Assembly (NCBI GenBank): GCA_009840065.1
Contig: VXON01000195.1
Location: 1-5,387, forward strand
DNA length: 5,387 nt
Reading direction: 5' to 3'
Source of the DNA: Cenarchaeum sp. SB0662_bin_33
GTDB lineage: Archaea > Thermoproteota > Nitrososphaeria > Nitrososphaerales > Nitrosopumilaceae
The stretch's first letter is position 1. Each line of letters starts with the position of its first letter. The notes beneath the pieces were generated by a model. It was not told the origin of the DNA. It saw nothing but the letters and a program-made list of their open reading frames with translations, and ran no database searches. This document shows positions 1-4,814 of the stretch, piece by piece. Both the position numbers and the translations under genes were made by a program.

Positions 1-1
1 G

Positions 2-61
2 GTTGCAATAGTTTACTGGGCGATTATTGTAGCGATTTTAAGCAGTAATACTATAGTATGA
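2..61 (+). CDS. C-terminal end of a probable membrane protein (partial)
   Basis: An open frame enters from the left edge and ends at TGA 59-61. Its 19 visible residues, VAIVYWAIIVAILSSNTIV, begin with a strongly hydrophobic stretch of 13 and finish with a short polar tail, which looks like the last transmembrane helix of a membrane protein. The stop overlaps the start of the next gene as ATGA, the usual sign of translational coupling within an operon, and this supports both frames. The family cannot be told from so little. Frame 1 is also open from the edge (15 codons, stop at 46-48) but its translation is not membrane-like, so I prefer this frame. The call is inference from hydrophobicity and overlap. 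Confidence 0.5.
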   Translation, partial: VAIVYWAIIVAILSSNTIV

Positions 62-270
62 GTGATATAGTTGACAGGCTACAGGCCAAGCTTGATGCAT
101 GCCAGGAGCAACTTCAATATGCTGAAGACATGCAAGCAGTATTGGATAGCGAGGCTGCCAAAAAGGTGTCCGATGCACGTGATGTGGTTGAGGAACTTTT
201 GGAGTGGAGAGAAAGGGTGGCAATGTTGAGTGCAAAAAAAGAGACATTAGGAATGATATTAATCACCTAA
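58..270 (+). CDS. small coiled-coil protein, 70 aa, function unknown
   Basis: I do not recognise this protein. It is highly charged and seems to be one long alpha helix. With V5 taken as heptad position a, the a positions read V5, L12, L19, Q26, A33, A40, L47, V54 and the d positions L8, C15, A22, L29, K36, V43, W50, L57, so one unbroken heptad register spans almost the whole chain. This is the best argument that it is real. There is no signal peptide, and one cysteine (C15). The start ATG overlaps the upstream TGA (ATGA), and an in-frame TAA at 46-48 excludes a longer form. No TATA box is seen at -26, which fits cotranscription with the membrane-protein gene. A run of seven A at 234-240 lies in the phase of a -1 slippery site; slipping there would give a 74-residue form ending at 281. 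A cytoplasmic partner of the upstream membrane protein is a guess. Confidence 0.6.
   Translation: MSDIVDRLQAKLDACQEQLQYAEDMQAVLDSEAAKKVSDARDVVEELLEWRERVAMLSAKKETLGMILIT
234..240 (-). terminator. T7 tract, possible terminator of the 38-aa gene
   Basis: Read on the minus strand, the tract is TCTTTTTTTGC and starts 26 bases after the TAG of the 38-residue gene. Archaeal RNA polymerase stops at oligo-T in the non-template strand without needing a hairpin, so this is a good candidate. The same bases are the A7 run inside the 70-residue gene on the plus strand. Confidence 0.4.
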
Positions 271-383
271 CTGGAACGTAGCCGACGCGCAATGTCTGCA
301 TGCGCCCTGTTCGCCTCGGCTATTCCTGCGCTCAACTCATCAATCTTGGCCTTTATCCGATCATAACCTTCCTGTGTCGCCAT
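267..383 (-). CDS. coiled-coil microprotein, 38 aa, function unknown
   Basis: This is a complete short frame from ATG (381-383) to TAG (267-269). The protein starts MATQEGYDRIKAKIDEL and ends in a basic tail ARRLRSS. Its hydrophobic residues follow one perfect heptad register: a positions Y7, I14, I21, H28, L35 and d positions I10, L17, A24, I31. Three signs say it is expressed. A TATA-like box GTTAAATAAT lies at -30 to -21 from the ATG. The segment is visibly richer in GC than the AT-rich DNA to its right. A T7 tract follows the stop. It is convergent with the 70-residue coiled-coil gene and their ends overlap by 4 bases. No Shine-Dalgarno sequence is needed if the mRNA is leaderless. I know no family for it; pairing with the neighbouring coiled-coil protein, or homodimerisation, is possible but unproven. 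Confidence 0.55.
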   Translation of the reverse strand: MATQEGYDRIKAKIDELSAGIAEANRAHADIARRLRSS

Positions 384-403
384 GTGATATACATCATGTC
401 CAT

Positions 404-413
404 ATTATTTAAC
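404..413 (-). promoter_or_regulatory. TATA box of the 38-aa microprotein gene
   Basis: The minus-strand sequence is GTTAAATAAT at -30 to -21 from the ATG at 383. It is nearly identical to the box TTAAATAATA at the same distance from the carbonic-anhydrase-like gene. Transcription starting about 26 bases from the box centre would begin at the ATG, giving a leaderless mRNA. Confidence 0.55.
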
Positions 414-431
414 TCCATGTATTGATCAGAA

Positions 432-475
432 AGTGGAAAAGTGCTAATTGACACCTAGGTGCTAGGAGTGGAAAA
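432..475. repeat. palindrome flanked by direct repeats, possible operator
   Basis: The direct repeat AGTGGAAAA occurs at 432-440 and 467-475. Between the copies lies the perfect 10-bp palindrome CACCTAGGTG (452-461). A second inverted repeat, CCTAG-GTG-CTAGG, covers 454-466. GTGCTA also occurs twice, at 441-446 and 459-464. The arrangement resembles a binding site for a dimeric regulator, lying roughly 70-80 bases upstream of the 38-aa gene start and more than 200 upstream of the carboxylase start. Nothing identifies a regulator. Confidence 0.4.
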
Positions 476-486
476 ATTCAAGAGTA

Positions 487-628
487 TTTTGCTTTTTGAA
501 GTTGATCGTGCGTAAAAACGATGACGTGTGTGCTAAATAAAAAATTAATGGTTTTTATTACCAATCAGGGGTGTTTTAAACGATTTTTTGGTATTGAATA
601 GCAATCATTGGCGATTCAAAAAGCAAAA
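487..628. repeat. 14-bp perfect inverted repeat, arms 114 bp apart
   Basis: The left arm TTTTGCTTTTTGAA (487-500) is the exact reverse complement of the right arm TTCAAAAAGCAAAA (615-628). The match ends at both sides of each arm. The DNA between is AT-rich and contains a smaller inverted repeat, AATAAAAA (536-543) with TTTTTATT (552-559). The right arm ends 25 bases before the carboxylase TATA box. It could be a regulator-binding pair, a cruciform or hairpin, or remnant ends of a small mobile element; I see no transposase and no target duplication. Confidence 0.45.
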
Positions 629-650
629 CACTTTCTATTTTTCAAATTTC

Positions 651-663
651 ACCATAAATAAAA
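651..663 (+). promoter_or_regulatory. TATA box of the carboxylase operon
   Basis: ACCATAAATAAAA lies at -30 to -18 from the ATG at 681, with ATAAATA at -27 to -21. The spacing predicts transcription starting at or beside the ATG, so the first gene is probably leaderless. There is no Shine-Dalgarno motif just before the ATG, which agrees. A second AT-rich candidate, CTAAATAAA near 533-541, would give a leader of over 100 bases and is less likely. Confidence 0.5.
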
Positions 664-680
664 TCTATATATGATGTCAT

Positions 681-2243
681 ATGAGAAATTATGCATTGCA
701 TGCTGATAAGATGGATGAGTTCAAGCGCAATACAGAGACTTCGTTGCTGGGAGGAGGACAGGGGCGTATTGAGGCGCAACACAGCAAGGGCAAGCTTACT
801 GCACGCGAACGGATAACATTATTGTTGGATGAAAGCTCTTTTGTTGAAATTGACTCAATGGTTACTCATCACTATCATGAGTTTGATATGCAGAAACGTG
901 TATACTATAATGATGGTGTCGTTGGGGGGTATGGTACAATCAACAGCAGGCAGGTCTTTGTGTTTGCCTATGATTTTACAGTGCTGGGTGGAACACTAAG
1001 CCAGATGGGAGCCAAGAAAATTACAAAGCTCATGGATCATGCTGTCAGGACCGGTTGTCCTATAATTGGAATAATGGACTCAGGTGGTGCCCGGATTCAG
1101 GAAGGCATAATGAGTTTAGATGGCTTTGCAGACATATTCTATCATAACCAGATGGCATCCGGTGTGATCCCTCAGATTACGGCCAGTATAGGCCCATCTG
1201 CCGGCGGCTCAGTATACTCTCCTGCAATGACCGACTTTATAGTGATGGTCGAAAAAGTTGGCTCTATGTTTGTAACGGGTCCGGATGTGGTAAAGACGGT
1301 ACTTGGAGAGGAGATAAGCTTTGATGAATTGGGTGGTGCCATGACGCATGGCACAAAGAGTGGCGTTGCCCATTTTGTCGCCCAAAACGAGTATGAGTGT
1401 TTTGACTACATACGGGACCTACTCTCGTACATGCCCCAGAACAACTCTCAAATCCCACCATCTGTATCTGTGAATGATGATCCTAGCAGGACCAATCCTG
1501 ACATGCTCTCCCTGATACCCACTAACCCCCTGCAGCCATACGACATGAAGGACATTATAAACGGGATTGTTGATGATGCAAAGTTCTTTGAGATACACAA
1601 ACTCTTTGCACAAAATATTATTGTCGGATTTGCACGATTGAACGGCATGGCAATAGGGGTTGTGGCCAACCAGCCAACACAACTGGCTGGTGCACTGGAC
1701 ATTGACTCATCAAACAAGGCAGCTAGATTCATTAGATTTTGTGACTCGTTTAATATACCGATTGTAACATTCGTTGACACGCCCGGATATATGCCTGGTT
1801 CTGATCAAGAACACAATGGCATAATCCGTCATGGCAGCAAACTACTATATGCATACTGCGAAGCCACCGTTCCAAAGATAACGCTTGTGATTGGCAAGGC
1901 GTATGGTGGTGCCTACATCGCCATGGGCAGCAAGAACCTGCGCACCGATGTGAATTATGCCTGGCCTACCGCCCGTTGCGCGGTCCTAGGCGCCGAGGCC
2001 GCTGTTAAGATAATGAACCGCAAGGATATACAGAATGCCGAAGATCCCTCAAGACTACTGCAGGAACTCAAGACCAACTTTGAGGAGAAGTTTGACAACC
2101 CATACGTAGCTGCATCCCACGGGACAGTTGATGCGGTAATCGACCCTGCGCAGACACGACCCATGTTGATAAAGGCACTTGCCATGCTATCTAACAAACG
2201 CGACAAACAGTTACCACGAAAACACGGGAACATTAATCTGTGA
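681..2243 (+). CDS. pccB: acetyl-CoA/propionyl-CoA carboxylase, carboxyltransferase (beta) subunit
   Basis: This subunit moves the carboxyl group from carboxybiotin to acetyl-CoA or propionyl-CoA, giving malonyl-CoA or methylmalonyl-CoA. It has 520 residues, the usual length for PccB-type subunits, with two crotonase-like halves. The N half shows GKLTARERITLLLDE (37-51), DSGGARIQEG (133-142) and GPSAGGSVYSP (171-181), where G175-G176 match the first oxyanion hole. The C half shows FVDTPGYMPGSDQE (364-377) and KAYGGAYIAM (406-415), the second oxyanion hole. I413 sits where, as I recall, Asp422 in Streptomyces PccB and Ile422 in AccB help set acyl-CoA choice; Ile fits use of both substrates. 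M1 is preferred over M11 because the TATA box lies 26 bases before it. It heads a three-gene operon, and in Nitrososphaerota this enzyme serves the 3-hydroxypropionate/4-hydroxybutyrate cycle in the cytoplasm. The family is certain; the dual substrate range is inferred. Confidence 0.95.
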   Translation: MRNYALHADKMDEFKRNTETSLLGGGQGRIEAQHSKGKLTARERITLLLDESSFVEIDSMVTHHYHEFDMQKRVYYNDGVVGGYGTINSRQVFVFAYDFTVLGGTLSQMGAKKITKLMDHAVRTGCPIIGIMDSGGARIQEGIMSLDGFADIFYHNQMASGVIPQITASIGPSAGGSVYSPAMTDFIVMVEKVGSMFVTGPDVVKTVLGEEISFDELGGAMTHGTKSGVAHFVAQNEYECFDYIRDLLSYMPQNNSQIPPSVSVNDDPSRTNPDMLSLIPTNPLQPYDMKDIINGIVDDAKFFEIHKLFAQNIIVGFARLNGMAIGVVANQPTQLAGALDIDSSNKAARFIRFCDSFNIPIVTFVDTPGYMPGSDQEHNGIIRHGSKLLYAYCEATVPKITLVIGKAYGGAYIAMGSKNLRTDVNYAWPTARCAVLGAEAAVKIMNRKDIQNAEDPSRLLQELKTNFEEKFDNPYVAASHGTVDAVIDPAQTRPMLIKALAMLSNKRDKQLPRKHGNINL

Positions 2244-2245
2244 TC
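2240..2245 (+). promoter_or_regulatory. possible ribosome binding site for accC
   Basis: GTGATC matches part of the sequence complementary to the archaeal 16S rRNA 3' end (GGAGGTGATCC) and sits 4 bases before the ATG at 2250. It overlaps the TGA stop of the upstream gene, so a ribosome ending pccB would be placed to start again. The match is short. Confidence 0.3.
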
Positions 2246-2249
2246 TGAC

Positions 2250-3725
2250 ATGATAGAGAAGATTCTGGTGGCAAACCGGGGTGAAATCGCACTTCGGGTC
2301 ATGCGCACCTGCAAGGCACTGGGAATCAAGTCGGTAGCAGTATTTTCTGATGAGGATAGAAATTCACTACATGTGAAGAAGGCCGATGAGTCATATCATA
2401 TAGGCGAGGCGGCTCCTGCCCGTTCATATCTAAACCAAAATAGAATACTTGATGCAATAAAGAAGTCTGGTGCCGATGCGGTGCATCCGGGGTATGGATT
2501 TCTGTCTGAAAATGATGAGTTTGCAACTCTGTGTGAGAGAAACAATATCAACTTTATAGGTCCGACTGCTGTATCAATGAATTTATGCGGTGATAAGATG
2601 CGCTGCAAGTCCGCAATGCTAGATGCGGGAGTCCCCACAGTACCGGGCAGCCCGGGCCTTGTAAAGGATGCTGATGAGGCCGCAGATATTGCTGTAGAGA
2701 TAGGCTATCCGGTATTGCTAAAATCTGTATATGGCGGCGGCGGACGAGGTATTAGACTTGTAAATAATGATTCAGAACTTCGTAATTCCTTTGAGTCTGT
2801 AACCGGTGAGTCCATAGCCGCGGTGGGCAAGTCTGCAATTCTTGTAGAAAAATTTCTCCAAAGGACCCGTCACATCGAGTACCAGATGGCTAGGGATGCT
2901 GATGGCAATGGCGTACATCTATTTGAGCGGGAGTGCTCCATACAGAGACGAAACCAGAAACTCATAGAGCAGACACCCTCCCCAGTGGTGGATGCTGAGA
3001 CCCGTGAGAGGGTGGGTGATCTGGTGGTCAAGGCCTCCGAGGCGGTGGACTATTCCAATTTGGGAACTGCCGAGTTTCTTAGGGCGGAGACGGGAGAGTT
3101 CTACTTTATAGAGATAAACGCGCGCCTACAGGTGGAGCACCCCATAACAGAGATGGTGTCGGGCTTGGACTTGGTAAAGCTCCAGATAGATATTGCCAAC
3201 GGTGAGCCTCTGCCATTTACACAGAGTGATCTGCACCTGAACGGCTATGCCATAGAGTGTCGCATAAATGCGGAGGACACTTTCTTGAATTTTGCACCAT
3301 CTACAGGTGTAGTACCACAGGTGGTCTTGCCCCACGGACCTGGCGTGCGTTGTGATACCTATCTTTATCCGGACTGCACAGTCTCGCCGTTCTATGACTC
3401 CCTGATGGCAAAATTGTGCACATGGGGCGAGACGTTTGAACAGTCCCGTACTCGCATGATGGTTGCGCTTGATGACTTTTACATAAGCGGAGTCCAGACA
3501 TCCATACCACTATACAAGTCAATCCTAAATACCCCCGAGTATATGGATGGGGCACTCAGCACCGACTTTTTACAACGGTACGATATTATAAATCGACACC
3601 GGCAGGACCTAAAACGCGAGAGTCAGGAGTTGGCCGTACCTGCACTGGCTGCTGTAGCTCTAAAAGGTAGACATTATACAAGCAGCATAAAGCCTGCAAA
3701 GTCACCAGGCTGGGGGGACCTGTAA
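2250..3725 (+). CDS. accC: biotin carboxylase subunit of acetyl-CoA/propionyl-CoA carboxylase
   Basis: Biotin carboxylase uses ATP and bicarbonate to carboxylate the biotin on the carrier protein. The 491 residues cover the standard N-terminal domain (IEKILVANRGEIALRVMRT, 2-20), the ATP-grasp domain and the C-terminal domain. The glycine-rich ATP lid is YGGGGRGIRLV (161-171). E275 and K237 match E276 and K238 of E. coli AccC. FIEINARLQVEHP (286-298) supplies E288, N290, R292, Q294, V295 and E296, which fall on the same numbers as in E. coli, as does R338 in AIECRINAED. All the catalytic residues I can check are present. About 40 residues at the C-terminus (450-491) extend past the core and lack a biotin site, so the carrier is a separate protein. 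The gene starts 6 bp after pccB and ends 1 bp before the carrier gene, so the subunits are cotranscribed. Confidence 0.95.
   Translation: MIEKILVANRGEIALRVMRTCKALGIKSVAVFSDEDRNSLHVKKADESYHIGEAAPARSYLNQNRILDAIKKSGADAVHPGYGFLSENDEFATLCERNNINFIGPTAVSMNLCGDKMRCKSAMLDAGVPTVPGSPGLVKDADEAADIAVEIGYPVLLKSVYGGGGRGIRLVNNDSELRNSFESVTGESIAAVGKSAILVEKFLQRTRHIEYQMARDADGNGVHLFERECSIQRRNQKLIEQTPSPVVDAETRERVGDLVVKASEAVDYSNLGTAEFLRAETGEFYFIEINARLQVEHPITEMVSGLDLVKLQIDIANGEPLPFTQSDLHLNGYAIECRINAEDTFLNFAPSTGVVPQVVLPHGPGVRCDTYLYPDCTVSPFYDSLMAKLCTWGETFEQSRTRMMVALDDFYISGVQTSIPLYKSILNTPEYMDGALSTDFLQRYDIINRHRQDLKRESQELAVPALAAVALKGRHYTSSIKPAKSPGWGDL
3712..3717 (+). promoter_or_regulatory. weak ribosome binding site for the carrier gene
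   Basis: A run of six G ends 9 bases before the ATG at 3727 and can pair with the CCUCC end of 16S rRNA using one G-U pair. It lies in the last codons of accC. With only 1 bp between the two genes, reinitiation may matter more than this site. Confidence 0.25.
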
Positions 3726-3726
3726 C

Positions 3727-4218
3727 ATGGACTATATGGTAGGTGACATCAAACACTCTGTAACATCTGTCGATGATAGTACGTTGATGATAGATGGTAC
3801 TCCCTATGACATCAGCATAATATCGATTAGTCCCAATGGCATAGAGTTTCTCTTGAACAAGAGATACTTTCAGGTAATTTACGCTGAAGAGTCACGTGGC
3901 CAGACGGTTGTCCATGTAAATGGATCTCCTGTCACGCTCAGGATGCACACTGGCCTTGATGATATTGTGTATATGCACTCCGGTGGAACCGGTGCGGCCA
4001 TGACAGACTCTACACTACAGAGCCAGATACCCGGCAAGGTGGTATCCATTACCGTCTCGGTGAATGATGAGGTCTCTGAGGGTGATACAATCTGTGTCTT
4101 GGAGTCTATGAAGATGCAGGTATCTGTAAAGGCACATACCTCCGGCAGCATCAAGTCCATGCGAGTAAAGGTCGGCTCAAGCGTCGCCAAGGGCGATATT
4201 ATAGCCGAAATAGAATAA
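3727..4218 (+). CDS. accB: biotin carboxyl carrier protein of acetyl-CoA/propionyl-CoA carboxylase
   Basis: This protein carries the biotin that shuttles the carboxyl group between the other two subunits. Its 163 residues end in a biotinyl domain (about 98-163): IPGKVVSITVSVNDEV, then the biotin motif ESMKM (126-130) with K129 as the attachment lysine, 34 residues before the C-terminus as is usual. Residues 84-97 (HSGGTGAAMTDSTL) are rich in Gly, Ala, Ser and Thr and look like a flexible linker. Residues 1-83 appear as alternating beta strands and may correspond to the BT domain that joins biotin carboxylase to carboxyltransferase in fused propionyl-CoA carboxylases; that match is my inference. 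It is the last gene of the operon, and only four A bases separate its TAA from the stop of the convergent peroxiredoxin gene. A biotin-protein ligase must be supplied from elsewhere. Confidence 0.93.
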   Translation: MDYMVGDIKHSVTSVDDSTLMIDGTPYDISIISISPNGIEFLLNKRYFQVIYAEESRGQTVVHVNGSPVTLRMHTGLDDIVYMHSGGTGAAMTDSTLQSQIPGKVVSITVSVNDEVSEGDTICVLESMKMQVSVKAHTSGSIKSMRVKVGSSVAKGDIIAEIE

Positions 4219-4222
4219 AAAA
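4217..4222 (-). terminator. T6 tract at the end of the peroxiredoxin gene
   Basis: On the minus strand, TTTTTT directly follows the TAA of the peroxiredoxin gene and is followed by more T-rich sequence (ATTCTATTT). This fits archaeal oligo-T termination. Transcripts of the peroxiredoxin would then end inside the last codons of the carrier gene. Confidence 0.45.
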
Positions 4223-4690
4223 TTACTCTTGAAGATGCGATTTAATCTCATCATAGTTGGGTTCCTTTAGTGGATCATTAGTTATCCATGTGTATGTTAT
4301 GGCTCCTTTTTCATCTAAAACAAAGACGCTGCGTTTTGCTGCATTGTACCCCTTTACATGTAATAAATCAGGCATTAGTACACCATAGTCTCGTATGGTG
4401 TTGCTGGTATAGTCGCCTAGTACCGGAAAGGTCAGATTATGCTCTGCGGCAAACGCCTTGTTGGCAAAGGGACCATCATTGCTTATGCCAATCACCTGCG
4501 CATTCATGCCTGACAGCTCATTCCACGAGTCCCGGAACCTACACATCTCTCTTTCGCATACGGGGGAGCTGGCTGCCACAAAGAAGGCCAAAACCACCTT
4601 TTTGCCTCGGAACTCTTGGAGTCTTCGCATCTTCAGTTCGGTGTCTACCAACTCAAAGTCCGGAGCTATGTCTCCTACATTTAATGTCAT
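4223..4690 (-). CDS. peroxiredoxin (AhpC/TSA superfamily, BCP-like)
   Basis: Peroxiredoxins reduce hydrogen peroxide and organic peroxides by way of a reactive cysteine. The 155 residues have the thioredoxin-fold start NVGDIAPDFEL (4-14), the active-site segment FFVAASSPVCEREMC (36-50) and R120 in KRSVFVLDEKG as the likely active-site arginine. C45 is the peroxidatic cysteine; C50, five residues later, has the spacing of the C45/C50 pair in E. coli BCP, so an internal disulfide is likely. The usual PxxxTxxC motif is altered: V38 replaces Pro and S42 replaces Thr. The length is normal and no signal peptide is seen, so it acts in the cytoplasm. A TATA-like box TCTATAATAC at -30 to -21 predicts a leaderless mRNA. 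The gene is convergent with the carboxylase operon. Its electron donor is not encoded here. The family is clear; the exact subclass (BCP or AhpE type) is not. Confidence 0.92.
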   Translation of the reverse strand: MTLNVGDIAPDFELVDTELKMRRLQEFRGKKVVLAFFVAASSPVCEREMCRFRDSWNELSGMNAQVIGISNDGPFANKAFAAEHNLTFPVLGDYTSNTIRDYGVLMPDLLHVKGYNAAKRSVFVLDEKGAITYTWITNDPLKEPNYDEIKSHLQE

Positions 4691-4710
4691 TATACTGTAT
4701 GTTGTATGGC

Positions 4711-4720
4711 GTATTATAGA
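4711..4720 (-). promoter_or_regulatory. TATA box of the peroxiredoxin gene
   Basis: The minus-strand sequence TCTATAATAC occupies -30 to -21 from the ATG at 4690. The spacing predicts that transcription starts at the ATG, and no Shine-Dalgarno motif precedes it (the last ten bases are ATACAGTATA). Confidence 0.5.
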
Positions 4721-4747
4721 GTTTATGTGCTTGGTCGGCTAGATATA

Positions 4748-4813
4748 TTATATGCGCATAAAGAGTGGCTTTCCACCTTGCAGAATAGACATGACCTGAC
4801 TAGGTATCTCCAT
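4748..4813 (-). CDS. possible 21-aa ORF after the carbonic-anhydrase-like gene
   Basis: An ATG one base after the TAG of the carbonic-anhydrase-like gene opens a frame of 21 codons ending at TAA (4748-4750). It starts MEIPSQVMSIL and ends KPLFMRI. The 1-bp spacing is the same as between accC and the carrier gene, and the frame ends 28 bp short of the peroxiredoxin TATA box. Against it, the frame is very short, has no recognisable domain, and its DNA also forms a small hairpin (4761-4779, GTGG-CTTT-CCAC core) and holds the palindrome TATGCGCATA (4751-4760), so it may simply be a 3' untranslated region. Confidence 0.25.
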   Translation of the reverse strand: MEIPSQVMSILQGGKPLFMRI

Positions 4814-4814
4814 A

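Larger units (their letters stand above)
384..680. other. AT-rich intergenic region, no gene seen
   Basis: I find no credible gene here. The longest ATG frame noticed, 521-601 on the plus strand (26 aa), has no TATA box at the right distance and ordinary AT-rich spacer composition. The region holds the promoter of the 38-aa gene at its left end, a palindrome with direct repeats at 432-475, a 14-bp inverted repeat spanning 487-628, and the carboxylase promoter at its right end. Confidence 0.6.

Noticed and set aside
38..247. 69-codon minus-strand frame opposite the 70-residue coiled-coil gene
   Set aside because: Its translation is rich in Pro, His and Leu with no pattern, while the plus-strand frame has a continuous heptad and an ATGA coupling.
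521..601. 26-codon plus-strand frame in the intergenic gap
   Set aside because: No TATA box at the right distance, no ribosome site, spacer-like AT content and no recognisable pattern.
487..628. Miniature transposable element bounded by the 14-bp inverted repeat
   Set aside because: No target-site duplication is seen next to the arms and no second copy exists in the window; kept only as an alternative.
666..672. TATATAT just before the carboxylase ATG as the TATA box
   Set aside because: It lies only 9 to 15 bases before the ATG, too close to direct transcription starting at or before the start codon.
384..680. CRISPR array, tRNA or riboswitch in the gap
   Set aside because: No regularly spaced repeats, no cloverleaf, and no conserved riboswitch core that I can recognise; the likely leaderless start also leaves no leader for a riboswitch.
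1955..2329. 124-codon minus-strand frame across the pccB/accC junction
   Set aside because: It lies opposite two genes whose catalytic motifs are intact; a shadow frame.
4288..4742. Long plus-strand frames (143 and 94 codons) over the peroxiredoxin
   Set aside because: They oppose a clear peroxiredoxin with conserved cysteines; their translations are rich in Cys, His and Leu without a domain.
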